A DNA stretch of 62,263 nt from Clostridiales bacterium (GCA_014799475.1 JAAVHX010000037.1:1-62263); one strand, 5' to 3'; positions 39,917-48,511 are shown, counted from the stretch's first letter. Notes: generated from the sequence alone by a model not told the origin. Translations and numbers: made by a program.

Positions 39917-40630
39917 ATGCTTCGCATCGAACACTATTCCAAAACCTACCCTGGAGGGAAAAGGGCCGTGGACGACCTGACCCTCCATGTGCGCCCCGGC
40001 GAGATCTACGGCTTCATCGGCCACAACGGGGCGGGCAAGACCACCACCCTGCGGGCCTGCGCGGGCGTGATGGACTTCACTGAGGGCACCATCACCATCG
40101 ACGGCCACGACGTGAAAAAGGATCCGGTGGGGGCCAAGCGGGTCACTGCCTTCCTGCCCGACAACCCGGACCTGTACGAGTTCATGAAGGGCATCGACTA
40201 CCTGAACTTCATCGCCGACCTCTACGACATCCCGGCGGAGCAGCGCACGAAGGACATCGGCAAATTCGGCGACGCCTTTGAGCTGACGGGCAACCTGGGC
40301 TCCCCCATCGGCAGCTATTCCCACGGGATGCGCCAGAAGCTGGCCCTCATCTCCGCCTTTATCCGCCGGCCCCGCCTGCTTATCTTAGATGAGCCCTTCG
40401 TGGGCCTGGATCCCTCCGCCTCCCACCTGATGAAGGGCTTTCTGGCCGACCTGTGCCAGAGCGGCTCGGCGGTATTTTTCTCCACCCATGTGCTGGAGGT
40501 GGCGGAAAAGCTGTGCCACCAGATCGCCATCATCAAGGACGGGCGGCTGGTGAAGTCCGGCCCCACCGACGCGCTGGTGGGCGACTCCTCCCTGGAGAAC
40601 GTGTTCCTGGAGCTGGAGGGAGAGCAATGA
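39917..40630 (+). CDS. ABC transporter ATP-binding protein
   Basis: 237 residues from the ATG at 39917. Walker A GHNGAGKTTT, signature SHGMRQKLALI, Walker B LLILDEPFVGLD, and the H-loop STHVLEVAEKL. It belongs to the ABC-2-type exporter group (CcmA/YxlF-like). It drives the permease whose start overlaps its stop by ATGA. Substrate unknown. Confidence 0.92.
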   Translation: MLRIEHYSKTYPGGKRAVDDLTLHVRPGEIYGFIGHNGAGKTTTLRACAGVMDFTEGTITIDGHDVKKDPVGAKRVTAFLPDNPDLYEFMKGIDYLNFIADLYDIPAEQRTKDIGKFGDAFELTGNLGSPIGSYSHGMRQKLALISAFIRRPRLLILDEPFVGLDPSASHLMKGFLADLCQSGSAVFFSTHVLEVAEKLCHQIAIIKDGRLVKSGPTDALVGDSSLENVFLELEGEQ

Positions 40631-42222
40631 AAAAGTTCTTCGCGCTGCTGAAGGTCAGCGTCAAGTCCATGCTGCTGTCCTCCACCAATACCCCGGGCCG
40701 GAGCCGCAAGAAGGCGGCCTCCGGCATCGGAGCCATCCTGCTCATCGCCTTTCTGGGGCTGTACCTGTCCGGCCTGTACAGCTTTATGCTGATGGAGGTG
40801 CTGGCTCCCGTCCACATGGAGGTGCTGGTGTTCATCTTCATGGGCATCGCCGCGCTGGCCATGGGGCTGCTGTTCACCACCTTCGCGGTGAAGGGCGTGG
40901 TGTTCGGCGGCAAGGACAACGACCTGCTGCTGAGTATGCCTGTGTCCTCCACCGTGCTGATGGCCAGCCGGATCATGGCCATCTACCTGGAGAACCTGCT
41001 GTTCTCCTTCTTCGTGCTGGGCCCCGCCGGGGCGGTGTGCGCCTTTTTGACCCAGAGTGGGGTGGGCCATAATCTGCTGTTCTGGGTGCGGCTGCTCATT
41101 GCCGTGCTGGCCCTCCCCCTGCTGGACACGGCGCTGTCCGTGCTGTTCGGGGCGCTGGTGGCCTTTCTGTCCGCAAAGGTATCCAAGGGCGGGGCGCTGG
41201 GGCAGAACATCGTCATGGCGCTGTACATGGTGGCGGTATTCTGGTTCTCCTTCAACCTCAGCGGCATGATCGAGGATCTGGCCGCCAACGCCGTCGGAAT
41301 CAAAGACTCTCTGAGCTGGGCCGCCCCCATCCTGTGGATGGGCGACGGCATCCTGGGCGACTGGAAGCTGCTGCTGGCCTTCGTTGCCTGCTGCGCCGTC
41401 CCCCTCGCGCTGGTGGTGTTCGGGCTGGGCAAGGTGTACCGTCAGGCGGTCACCGCCTTCGCCGCCCGCTCCGCCCGGAACGACTACAAGCTGTCCGCCC
41501 AGTCCGCGTCGGGCCAGACAAAGGCCCTGCTGGCCAAGGAGGCCAAGCGCTTCTTCGGCACCCCCATGTATCTGTGGAACTGCGGCCTCGGCCTCATTAT
41601 GCTGCTGGCGGCGGGTGTCGCGGCGCTGGTGATGCGGGACGACCTGCGGGCATTCATCGCCATGACCGGGGGGCTCCTGCCCGTGCTCCCCATAGCGGCG
41701 GCGGTGATGGGCTTCTGCCTGTGCACCTGCATCATCACGGCCCCCGCCATCAGCCTGGAGGGCAAATATCTCTGGATCCTGCGGGAGGCCCCCATGGATG
41801 AGAGCGCCCTGCTGTGGATCAAGGTGGGCTTCCAGCTCCTGCTCAGCCTGCCCTGCACCGTCATCGCCGGCGTGTGCATCGCCATCGCCGTGGAACTGTC
41901 CGCGTGGCAGGGGGCGGTGCTGGTGGTCTCCATGCTGGTCTTTGCCGTGGGCCAGGCGGTGTTCGGAATGCTCATGGGCCTGTGCTTCCCCAAGCTGGAC
42001 GCGGTGAACGAGACGGTGGTGATGAAGCAGTCCCTGGCCGCCTTCCTGGGGATGTTCGTGCCCATGGCGGCGCTGGGCCTGTGCGGGCTGCTGTACTGGC
42101 TGGGCGGCAAGGTGGCGGAGTGGGCCGCGCTGGCCTTCCCCATCGCCCTGCTGGCCGTGTTGACCGCGCTGTGTACCGTCCTCCTTGTCAAGCGGGGGCC
42201 GGCCATGCTGAAGGCGCTGTGA
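40627..42222 (+). CDS. ABC-2-type transporter permease
   Basis: The ATG at 40627 (MKKFFALLKVSVKSMLLSS) gives 531 residues with about 12 hydrophobic helices: pairs at 30-80, 100-165, 185-215, then a cytoplasmic segment with ALLAKEAKRFFGTPMYLWN (a repeated exporter-type N-terminal motif), and a second set to the C-terminus. The length and internal repeat suggest two six-helix halves. The exported substrate cannot be predicted. It ends just before a strong terminator. Confidence 0.88.
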   Translation: MKKFFALLKVSVKSMLLSSTNTPGRSRKKAASGIGAILLIAFLGLYLSGLYSFMLMEVLAPVHMEVLVFIFMGIAALAMGLLFTTFAVKGVVFGGKDNDLLLSMPVSSTVLMASRIMAIYLENLLFSFFVLGPAGAVCAFLTQSGVGHNLLFWVRLLIAVLALPLLDTALSVLFGALVAFLSAKVSKGGALGQNIVMALYMVAVFWFSFNLSGMIEDLAANAVGIKDSLSWAAPILWMGDGILGDWKLLLAFVACCAVPLALVVFGLGKVYRQAVTAFAARSARNDYKLSAQSASGQTKALLAKEAKRFFGTPMYLWNCGLGLIMLLAAGVAALVMRDDLRAFIAMTGGLLPVLPIAAAVMGFCLCTCIITAPAISLEGKYLWILREAPMDESALLWIKVGFQLLLSLPCTVIAGVCIAIAVELSAWQGAVLVVSMLVFAVGQAVFGMLMGLCFPKLDAVNETVVMKQSLAAFLGMFVPMAALGLCGLLYWLGGKVAEWAALAFPIALLAVLTALCTVLLVKRGPAMLKAL

Positions 42223-42228
42223 TTTGAT

Positions 42229-42264
42229 GAAGCCCCTCCGCACTTCGTGCGGAGGGGCTTCTTT
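42229..42264 (+). terminator. Terminator of the ABC exporter operon
   Basis: A perfect 15-bp stem (42229-42243 with 42247-42261), three-base loop, then TTTG. Confidence 0.85.
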
Positions 42265-42327
42265 GTTGACACCGGCGGGACAAACGTTTATAATCAGGTA
42301 ACAGACAAACAGGAAAGGGGCATGGGC

Positions 42328-43182
42328 ATGGCAGAACAAGAAAATATGGCCGGGAAGCTTTATCTCGTGCCCACCCCCATTGGAAACCTGGGGGACATCT
42401 CCCGCCGGGCCGCCGAGACCTTGGGGTCGGCGGATTTCATCGCCGCCGAAGACACCCGGGTGACGGTGAAGCTGCTCAACCATCTGGAGCTGAAAAAGCC
42501 CATGGTGATCTATCACCGGCACAACTGCGAGACCGTCGGCCCCGCCATCCTCCAACGGCTGGAGGCGGGCGAGACCTGCGCCCTGGTCACCGACGCGGGC
42601 ACCCCCGCCATCTCCGACCCCGGGGAGGATCTGGTCGCCCTGTGCGCCGCCCACGGGGTGGCGGTGGAATCCATCCCCGGCCCCTGCGCGCTGACCGTGG
42701 CGCTGTCCGTGTCCGGCCTGCCAACGGGGCGGTTCACCTTTGAGGGCTTCCTGCCCCTAAACAAGAAAAACCGCCGGGCCCAGCTGGACGCCCTGGCGGG
42801 GGAAGAGCGCACCATGATCTTCTACGAGGCCCCCCACAAGCTGCGCGCCACCCTAGGCGATCTGGCGGCGGTTTTCGGCTCGGACCGGCCCATGGCGGTC
42901 TGCCGGGAGCTGACCAAGCTCCACGAGGAGGTGCTGCGCCTCCCCATCGGGGAAGCGGTGGAGCATTTCGCCGCCCGGGAGCCCCGGGGGGAGTTTGTGC
43001 TGGTGGTGGGAGGGTGCCCGCCCCGGGACGAGGCGCCGGACGGCGACGCCGCCCTGGCCCGGGCGGAGCAGCTTCGCCGGGAGGGACTGCCGCTCAAGGA
43101 GGCGGCGGCACGGGCGGCGGAGGAGTTTGGCGTGCGCAAGCGCCTGCTTTACAACCAAATCACGGAAAAAGAGGGACGGTGA
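42328..43182 (+). CDS. rsmI: 16S rRNA 2'-O-ribose C1402 methyltransferase RsmI
   Basis: 284 residues from the ATG at 42328; the ATG at 42322 is an alternative. GAAAGGGG precedes both. Tetrapyrrole-methylase fold: LVPTPIGNLGDIS, IAAEDTRVT, VTDAGTPAISDPGEDL, ESIPGPCALTVALSVSGLP, FYEAPHKLRATL. RsmI methylates the ribose of C1402 in the ribosomal P site from SAM. Length is standard. It has its own unit between two terminators; the 43183-43365 gap downstream shows only AT-rich sequence. Confidence 0.95.
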   Translation: MAEQENMAGKLYLVPTPIGNLGDISRRAAETLGSADFIAAEDTRVTVKLLNHLELKKPMVIYHRHNCETVGPAILQRLEAGETCALVTDAGTPAISDPGEDLVALCAAHGVAVESIPGPCALTVALSVSGLPTGRFTFEGFLPLNKKNRRAQLDALAGEERTMIFYEAPHKLRATLGDLAAVFGSDRPMAVCRELTKLHEEVLRLPIGEAVEHFAAREPRGEFVLVVGGCPPRDEAPDGDAALARAEQLRREGLPLKEAAARAAEEFGVRKRLLYNQITEKEGR

Positions 43183-43365
43183 ACCCTCCAAGCATCCGGC
43201 CGCAAAAATAACCTGATCCTGGAAATTTTCCTGGAAGCTCTTACCTGTATCGCCAACAGTTGGAAATGATAACAATTTGTATAATATTTCTGGGAATTCT
43301 TGGAGGTCAAATACCACGCGAATCATGTCGAAACGGCAGGGTTTCCCAAAAAATTTTTCCGACAA

Positions 43366-43390
43366 AAAAGCCGCCTTTTCGGCGGCTTTT
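43366..43390. terminator. Bidirectional terminator between rsmI and the AbrB-type gene
   Basis: AAAAGCCGCC-TTTTC-GGCGGCTTTT, a 10-bp perfect stem with A and T tails, serving convergent genes. Confidence 0.88.
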
Positions 43391-43412
43391 CTCACAACAT
43401 AGGGCAGGGGAA

Positions 43413-43655
43413 TTATTTGCCGCTCAGGTCTTTCAAGCAGCCGGTGCAGATATTTTTCCCCTTGAAAGCCGTGATTTCCCGGGAATCCCCGCAGAAAATG
43501 CAGGCAGGTTGGTACTTGTTCAGAATGATGGACGAGCCGTCTACATAGATCTCCAGTGGGTCACGCTCCGCGATGTCCAGAGTGCGGCGCAGCTCGATCG
43601 GCAGCACGATGCGCCCCAATTCGTCGACTTTTCGGACAATTCCGGTCGCTTTCAT
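43413..43655 (-). CDS. AbrB/SpoVT-family transition-state regulator with zinc-type Cys pairs
   Basis: 80 residues from the ATG at 43655 with AGGAGG upstream. Residues 1-45 are the swapped-hairpin AbrB DNA-binding domain (MKATGIVRKVDELGRIVLPI, ELRRTLDIAERDPLEIYV). The C-terminal half has CIFC and CTGC, a likely zinc-binding pair, typical of the clostridial form. These proteins repress stationary-phase and sporulation genes during growth. It sits beside spmA/spmB, divergently transcribed, and has a near-consensus promoter. Confidence 0.9.
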   Translation of the reverse strand: MKATGIVRKVDELGRIVLPIELRRTLDIAERDPLEIYVDGSSIILNKYQPACIFCGDSREITAFKGKNICTGCLKDLSGK

Positions 43656-43712
43656 GTTCGAAATCCTCCTTGCACCATGCAATGAATTTTTTACATCACA
43701 CACTACAACATC

Positions 43713-43740
43713 ATTATAACATAACGTATAACTTTGTCAA
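43713..43740 (-). promoter_or_regulatory. Promoter of the AbrB-type gene
   Basis: On the minus strand TTGACA (43735-43740), 16-bp spacer, TATAAT (43713-43718). Confidence 0.8.
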
Positions 43741-43870
43741 TCAAAAAATTGGAGAAAATGCGTAATTATTGGAATTGCTGTCGAATCATACCATGCCCCC
43801 CTGATTTTGGGACATGATTTTGTCCGCCGCACCGTATATATGGGGCAACGGGCAAAGGGGGAAGCAAGCT

Positions 43871-44446
43871 ATGGCGATGTCGCTGATCTGGACGGTGATG
43901 GTGGGGGCGGCCATCCTGTGCGGCCTGGCCACGGGGAACGGCCCGGCGGTGGCCAAGGGCGCACTGGACGGCGCCGCCGCCGGGGTGGAGCTGTGCCTGT
44001 CCATGATGGGGGTGCTATGCCTGTGGATGGGGGTCATGGAGGTGATGGAGCGCTCCGGGATCGCCCGGGGGCTGTCCAGACTGCTGCGGCCCGCCATACG
44101 CCGGCTGTACCCGGACTTCGCCCGGGACGGCAAGGTGATGGACGCGGTGAGCGCCAACCTGTCCGCCAACCTGCTGGGCCTGGGCAACGCCGCCACCCCC
44201 CTGGGGCTGGAGGCCGCCCGCCTCATGGCGGAGCGCACCCCCGGCGTGGCGTCGGACGGGCTTTGCATGCTGGTGGTGACCAACACCGCCTCCCTCCAGC
44301 TCATCCCCACCACGGTGGCCAGCGTCCGGGCGGCGGCGGGGAGCGCCAACCCCTTTGACATCCTGCCCGCGGTGTGGCTGGCGTCCACCGTGTCCATCGC
44401 GGTGGGGGTGACGGCGGCGAAGCTGTTCGCCCGTGTGTGGAGGTGA
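43871..44446 (+). CDS. spmA: Spore maturation protein A
   Basis: 191 residues from the ATG at 43871. Nucleoside-recognition (Gate) membrane domain: LCLSMMGVLCLWMGVMEVME, NLSANLLGLGNAATPLGLEA, and VVTNTASLQLIPTT. SpmA works with SpmB in forespore dehydration and heat resistance in Bacillus. Five or so membrane helices. It is four bases before spmB. A sporulation-sigma promoter may lie in 43745-43860, but I could not define one. Confidence 0.93.
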   Translation: MAMSLIWTVMVGAAILCGLATGNGPAVAKGALDGAAAGVELCLSMMGVLCLWMGVMEVMERSGIARGLSRLLRPAIRRLYPDFARDGKVMDAVSANLSANLLGLGNAATPLGLEAARLMAERTPGVASDGLCMLVVTNTASLQLIPTTVASVRAAAGSANPFDILPAVWLASTVSIAVGVTAAKLFARVWR

Positions 44447-44450
44447 AGAG

Positions 44451-44969
44451 ATGGATCTGATCTTCACCATGCTGGTACCCTTCCTGATGCTGGCGGTGGC
44501 CCTGTGGGGCCTGGTCAAGCGGGTGGATCTGTGGGGGGCGCTGACCGACGGGGCGGAAAAGGGCCTGAAGGTGTCCCTGCGCATCATGCCGCCCCTGATT
44601 GGCCTGCTGACGGCGGTGTATATGCTCCGGGCCTCCGGGGCGCTGGAGCTTTTAGGCCAGGCGGTGGGGCCGCTGCTGTCGGCGGTGGGCATCCCGGCGG
44701 AGACCATCGGGCTGCTGCTGGTGCGTCCGGTGAGCGGCTCGGCCGCTCTCGGCGTGGGTGCGGAGCTCATCGAGACCTACGGCCCCGACTCCCTGGTGGG
44801 GCGGACGGCGGCGGTGATGCTGGGCTCTACCGAGACCACGTTCTATACGATAGCGGTATACTTCGGGGCGGCGAAAGTGGGCAAGACCCGCTACGCCGTC
44901 CCGGCGGCGCTGTGCGCGGACATCGCCGGGTTCCTGGCCGCGTCCTGGGCGGTAAGACTGCTGTTTTGA
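44451..44969 (+). CDS. spmB: Spore maturation protein B
   Basis: 172 residues from the ATG at 44451 with GGAGG upstream. It shares the Gate domain with SpmA: VSLRIMPPLIGLLTAVYMLRASG, LVRPVSGSAALGVGAELI and MLGSTETTFYTIAVYFGA. Canonical gene order spmA-spmB and usual length. Confidence 0.93.
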   Translation: MDLIFTMLVPFLMLAVALWGLVKRVDLWGALTDGAEKGLKVSLRIMPPLIGLLTAVYMLRASGALELLGQAVGPLLSAVGIPAETIGLLLVRPVSGSAALGVGAELIETYGPDSLVGRTAAVMLGSTETTFYTIAVYFGAAKVGKTRYAVPAALCADIAGFLAASWAVRLLF

Positions 44970-44973
44970 GCTT

Positions 44974-45123
44974 TTATGGTTCCTCCTGATCCAGGACGGT
45001 CAACTTTGACTCAGAGGCGCAGAGGTACATCTCCTCACAGTCCCGCTGGGCTTCGATCAATATCTGGATGGCTTTTTCTGTATTCCGCATAAGATGGAGG
45101 TACATTTCTTTATAGTCTGGCAT
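44974..45123 (-). CDS. Small hypothetical protein
   Basis: 49 residues from the ATG at 45123, about nine bases after AGGAGG; an ATG at 45129 is too close to that site. The sequence is helical and charged (MPDYKEMYLHLMRNTEKAIQ, then EAQRDCEEMYL). No family is recognised. Divergent from a ribbon-helix-helix gene, with shared TTAGCA boxes between them, so the two probably belong together. Similar small proteins occur next to phage or plasmid-type regulators; a role cannot be assigned. Confidence 0.6.
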   Translation of the reverse strand: MPDYKEMYLHLMRNTEKAIQILIEAQRDCEEMYLCASESKLTVLDQEEP

Positions 45124-45149
45124 ACCCATCACCTCCTTTTGTTTATCTA

Positions 45150-45205
45150 ATATTAGCAAAGTTTAGCACAGATTGTCAAGCATATGCTAAACAATGTTTT
45201 ATAAT
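45150..45205. promoter_or_regulatory. Divergent promoter region with three TTAGCA boxes
   Basis: On the minus strand TTGACA (45174-45179), 18-bp spacer, TAATAT (45150-45155) drives the 49-residue gene. On the plus strand TATAAT at 45200-45205 is the -10 element for the ribbon-helix-helix gene, with a poor -35. TTAGCA occurs at 45153 and 45162, and TGCTAAA at 45185-45191, where it is part of the palindrome AGCATATGCT. The boxes flank the minus -35, as expected for a ribbon-helix-helix operator. Confidence 0.65.
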
Positions 45206-45226
45206 GTTATACAAGAGGTGAGACAG

Positions 45227-45379
45227 ATGGCGAAAACTGAAACACAAATTGGTATTCGTGTAACTTATGAATTTAAGGCCCGCCTTGAAGCACAAGCACA
45301 AAAGGAACGACGTTCCGTTGCAAATTTAATTTATAAAGTAATGGAAGAGTACCTGGAACAGCAGGAAAAAGAGGCATAA
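45227..45379 (+). CDS. Ribbon-helix-helix (Arc/CopG-like) DNA-binding protein
   Basis: 50 residues, AGAGGTGAG before the ATG. TQIGIRVTYEFKARLEAQA forms the beta strand and helix A, and RRSVANLIYKVMEEYLEQQ helix B of an Arc-type fold. Such dimers bind paired operator boxes, and three TTAGCA boxes lie in front. Probably represses itself and the divergent small gene. It could be the antitoxin-like half of a pair, but no toxin family is recognised in the partner. Confidence 0.8.
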   Translation: MAKTETQIGIRVTYEFKARLEAQAQKERRSVANLIYKVMEEYLEQQEKEA

Positions 45380-45412
45380 AAACTCCCCACCCGGACGGGT
45401 GGGGAGTTTTTC
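45379..45412 (+). terminator. Terminator of the ribbon-helix-helix gene
   Basis: AACTCCCCACCCG-GA-CGGGTGGGGAGTT with a T run. It also faces the convergent EF-G-like gene. Confidence 0.85.
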
Positions 45413-45421
45413 GTATCCGAT

Positions 45422-47491
45422 TTATTCCTCCGCCATGGCCTTTGCGGCGGCGATGGCCTTCTCCTGGGCGGCGGGGGGGCAGTCCTCGTAACGCACGAAG
45501 TGCAGCGTGAAGGAGCCCCTGGACTGGGTCATGGCCCGCAGGTCGATGGCGTAGGTGGTCATCTCGGCCATGGGCACCTCGGCGTCCAGCGTCTGGTAGC
45601 CGTTGCCGGCGGAGTTCATGCCCATCACGCGGCCCCGGCGCTTGGTGATGTCGCCCATGACATCGCCCATGTAGCTGTCGGGGATGGTGACCTTCAGCTC
45701 GCCCACCGGCTCCAGCAGCACGGGGGATGCCTCGGGCAGGGCGGCCTTATAGGCCAGTTGGGCGGCGGTCTTGAAGGCGATTTCGGAGGAGTCCACCGGG
45801 TGGTAGCTTCCGTCGTACAGCGTGGCCTTCAGGTTGACCATGGGATAGCCCGCCAGCACGCCGTGGACGCAGGCTTCCCGCAGGCCCTTTTCCACGGCGG
45901 GGAAGAAGTTCTTGGGCACCGCGCCGCCGACCACTTCCTCGCAGAACTCCATAGACTCGCTCTCGCAGGGCTCGAAGCGGATCCACACATCGCCGAACTG
46001 GCCGGAACCGCCGGTCTGCTTCTTGTGGCGGCCCTGCTTGGATACCGGCTTGCGGATCTTCTCGCGGTAGGCCACGCGGGGCTCGGACAGCTCCGCGTCC
46101 ACGTTGAAGCGGCTCTTCAGCTTGCTCACCAGCACGTCCATCTGGATGTCGCCGGCGGTGGTGATCACCATCTGGTGGGTCTCGGCGTTGTTCACCACGG
46201 TGAAGGTGGGGTCTTCCTCGTTCAGGCGGCCCAGGCCGGCGGCGATCTTGTCCTCCTGGCCCCGGGTCTTGGGGGCGATGGCCTTGGAGAAGTTGGGTTC
46301 GGCGAAGGGGATGGGGTCCAGCTTGATGAACTTGCGCTGGTCGCACAGGGTGTCGCCGGTCTTGACGCGGTCCATCTTGCCGATGGCGCCGATGTCGCCG
46401 CAGCCCAGCTCCTTGACCTCCTCGCTCTTCTTGCCGCGCATGGTATACAGGCGGCCCAGCTTCTCGTTGGCGCCGGTGGTGGCATTCACCAGGGTCATGT
46501 CGGAGGAGATGTCGCCGGAGAGCACCTTGACGAAGGAGAACTTGCCATACTGGTCGGCCACGGTCTTAAACACGAACGCGGCGGGGACGGCGCCCTGGGA
46601 GACGATGAAGTCCTCGGGCTCGCCGTTCTTGTCGGTGCCGGAGGCGGGGACGCCCTCCAGGGGGTTGGGCAGCAGGTCCACGATCATGTCCAGCAGCATC
46701 AGGGTGCCCAGGCCGGTGAAGGCGGAGCCGCACACCACGGGCACCAGGGAGCAGTCCTTCACGCCGGCGCGCAGGCCCTGCATGATCTCGGCGTAGGTGA
46801 ATTCCTCACCGCCGAAGAACTTCTCCATGAACTCCTCACTGGTCTCGGCCACGGACTCCATCAGCTGGTCGTAGATCTCGTTGATAACGTCCACCTTGTC
46901 CTCGGGGATGGGGATCTCCTTGCGCTTGCTGCCGGCCGGCTCAAAGGCGCGCTTGTGGAGCACGTCCACCACGCCGGTGACCTTCTTGCTGGCGTCCCAG
47001 ATGGGGACTACCAGGGGCGCTACGCTCTTGCCAAAACGCTCCCGCAGGGCATCAAAGGCGGCGTTGAAGTCGATGTTGTCCTCGTCCATCTTGGAGATAT
47101 AGACGATGCGGGGCAGCTTGCGGTCCTCCAACAGCTGCCAGCCGCGCTCGGTGCCCACGGACATACCGCCCTTGGCGGCGCACACCAGCACGCCCGCGTC
47201 GGCCACAGACAGGCACTCGGCCACCTCGCCGGCGAAATCGAAGTTGCCGGGGGCGTCCAGCACGTTGATTTTGCAGCCGTTATACTCCACGGGGGCGATG
47301 GCGGCGGAGATGGAGATCTGGCGCTTGGTCTCCTCGGCGTCGTAGTCGCAGACGGTGCTGCCGTCGGTGGTCCTGCCCATGCGGGCGATGGCGCCGGTCA
47401 TGTGGAGAAAACTCTCGACCAGGGTGGTTTTACCGTTGCCGCCGTGGCCTAACAGACAGATATTTCGGATGCTGTGGGGAGAATAGCTCAT
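45422..47491 (-). CDS. EF-G-like translation GTPase (paralogue with altered G motifs)
   Basis: 689 residues from the ATG at 47491, AAGGAG upstream. Five EF-G domains are present: G domain (1-270), domain II (about 290-370), and III-V with SGQFGDVWIRFEPC and RRGRVMGMNSAGNGYQTLDAEVP. The G motifs depart from true EF-G: GHGGNGKTTL for AHIDAGKTT, DAPGN for DTPGH (the catalytic His is Asn), and SKMD for NKMD. It is therefore not the housekeeping fusA but one of the EF-G-like paralogues known in Firmicutes, whose function is unclear (ribosome rescue, recycling or stress have been considered). Stand-alone gene with a good promoter. Confidence 0.9.
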   Translation of the reverse strand: MSYSPHSIRNICLLGHGGNGKTTLVESFLHMTGAIARMGRTTDGSTVCDYDAEETKRQISISAAIAPVEYNGCKINVLDAPGNFDFAGEVAECLSVADAGVLVCAAKGGMSVGTERGWQLLEDRKLPRIVYISKMDEDNIDFNAAFDALRERFGKSVAPLVVPIWDASKKVTGVVDVLHKRAFEPAGSKRKEIPIPEDKVDVINEIYDQLMESVAETSEEFMEKFFGGEEFTYAEIMQGLRAGVKDCSLVPVVCGSAFTGLGTLMLLDMIVDLLPNPLEGVPASGTDKNGEPEDFIVSQGAVPAAFVFKTVADQYGKFSFVKVLSGDISSDMTLVNATTGANEKLGRLYTMRGKKSEEVKELGCGDIGAIGKMDRVKTGDTLCDQRKFIKLDPIPFAEPNFSKAIAPKTRGQEDKIAAGLGRLNEEDPTFTVVNNAETHQMVITTAGDIQMDVLVSKLKSRFNVDAELSEPRVAYREKIRKPVSKQGRHKKQTGGSGQFGDVWIRFEPCESESMEFCEEVVGGAVPKNFFPAVEKGLREACVHGVLAGYPMVNLKATLYDGSYHPVDSSEIAFKTAAQLAYKAALPEASPVLLEPVGELKVTIPDSYMGDVMGDITKRRGRVMGMNSAGNGYQTLDAEVPMAEMTTYAIDLRAMTQSRGSFTLHFVRYEDCPPAAQEKAIAAAKAMAEE

Positions 47492-47558
47492 AATTGTTCC
47501 ACTCCTTAAACGATTAGTGCCCGGCCCCCACGGGGCGGCCAAAGCGTCACTGAAAACA

Positions 47559-47587
47559 ATTATACAATAATCCCCGCAGTTTGGCAA
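47559..47587 (-). promoter_or_regulatory. Promoter of the EF-G-like gene
   Basis: On the minus strand TTGCCA (47582-47587), 17-bp spacer, TATAAT (47559-47564), leaving a leader of about 60 bases that has a GC-rich hairpin near 47515-47540. Confidence 0.75.
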
Positions 47588-47631
47588 CGGTTATTTGATA
47601 AATTTGACGAATCTTTTTTTGCTGCAACGCG

Positions 47632-47666
47632 GGAAGGACCGGGCCGCGGCGCGGCCCGGTCCTTCC
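47632..47666. terminator. Perfect 16-bp hairpin after the TipAS-type regulator
   Basis: Arms 47632-47647 and 47651-47666 are perfectly complementary around a 3-base loop. The T-run is weak on the minus strand, but the position just after the regulator's stop supports terminator function. Confidence 0.7.
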
Positions 47667-47671
47667 AGTCG

Positions 47672-48406
47672 TTACCTCTTGCAGTACGAGGCAATGGCGT
47701 CGCTCATCTTCTGGGCGGTGCCGGGGCCGTACTTGTCCAAATTCTCCCTGAACCGGGGGTCATTGACGTAGCTCTCCCCCAGACAGGCCAGGATGCCGTC
47801 GGTGCAGTTGTAGTGGTATTGGGTGATGTGGGCCTGCCAGCGTTTCACCAGGGCCTGCCCCTCCTCCCCCTCCGGGTCGGTGCACTTGCCAAAGGCGGTG
47901 AAGATCTCCTCCATCTCGGCGTTGATCTGGGCCTCCTGCTCGGGGGTGTATTTGGCGTGTTTCTCCCGGCTCTCCAGGAACGCCTCGGTGTTGCCCCAGC
48001 GCTCCGCCGCCTCCGCGGCATACCGCTCCTTTACCGCCTCCCAGTCCGCCTGGGTGGGCTTGGGTCTCTCATCGTACATTGCGATACCTCCAATCGTCTC
48101 GTCCACCAGCCGCAGCATATCGTCCAGCCGCCGCCGCTTCATCAACAGCAGCGTCCGGTGCTTTTGCAGGGCCTCGGTGCGGTCGTTGTCGGGGGCGTCC
48201 AGGATGCGCCCGATCTGCTCCAGCGGCACGTCCAGCTCACGGTAGAACAGGATCTGCTGCAAAGACGCCATGGCCGTCTCATCGTAGAACCGATACCCGG
48301 CCTGGGTGGTCTCCGACGGTTTCAGCAGTCCGATCTCATCGTACCAGCGCAGTGTCCGCACACTAACGCCCGCTCGGCGCGCCGCCTCACTGACGGATAA
48401 TCTCAT
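47672..48406 (-). CDS. MerR-family regulator with TipAS effector domain
   Basis: 244 residues from the ATG at 48406. MerR winged helix (MRLSVSEAARRAGVSVRTLR, YDEIGLLKPSETTQAGYRFY), coiled-coil dimer helix (about 75-110), and a TipAS drug-binding domain (about 125-244) with YTPEQEAQINAEMEEIFTAF and YHYNCTDGILACLGESYV. TipA proteins bind thiopeptides and other ligands and activate multidrug or stress genes. It is autoregulated if the 19-bp-spacer promoter in front is its own. No transporter is adjacent on the same strand. Confidence 0.92.
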   Translation of the reverse strand: MRLSVSEAARRAGVSVRTLRWYDEIGLLKPSETTQAGYRFYDETAMASLQQILFYRELDVPLEQIGRILDAPDNDRTEALQKHRTLLLMKRRRLDDMLRLVDETIGGIAMYDERPKPTQADWEAVKERYAAEAAERWGNTEAFLESREKHAKYTPEQEAQINAEMEEIFTAFGKCTDPEGEEGQALVKRWQAHITQYHYNCTDGILACLGESYVNDPRFRENLDKYGPGTAQKMSDAIASYCKR

Positions 48407-48429
48407 CGCCGTTCGCCTCCTCGAAAAGC

Positions 48430-48460
48430 ACTGTAACCCATGACGTAACGGGAGAGTCAA
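48430..48460 (-). promoter_or_regulatory. MerR-type promoter with a 19-bp spacer for the TipAS-type gene
   Basis: On the minus strand TTGACT (48455-48460), 19-bp spacer, TACAGT (48430-48435); the spacer holds CTCCCGTTACGTCATGGG, a dyad of the TipA-like kind. Confidence 0.75.
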
Positions 48461-48482
48461 GGGGGTTTTCAAAAATTTTTTC

Positions 48483-48511
48483 TGTACACGGGCCAAAAGC
48501 TGTGGTAGAAT
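48483..48511 (+). promoter_or_regulatory. Promoter of the queT leader
   Basis: TGTACA (48483-48488), 17-bp spacer, TAGAAT (48506-48511) with a TG extension, placed just before the structured leader. Confidence 0.55.
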
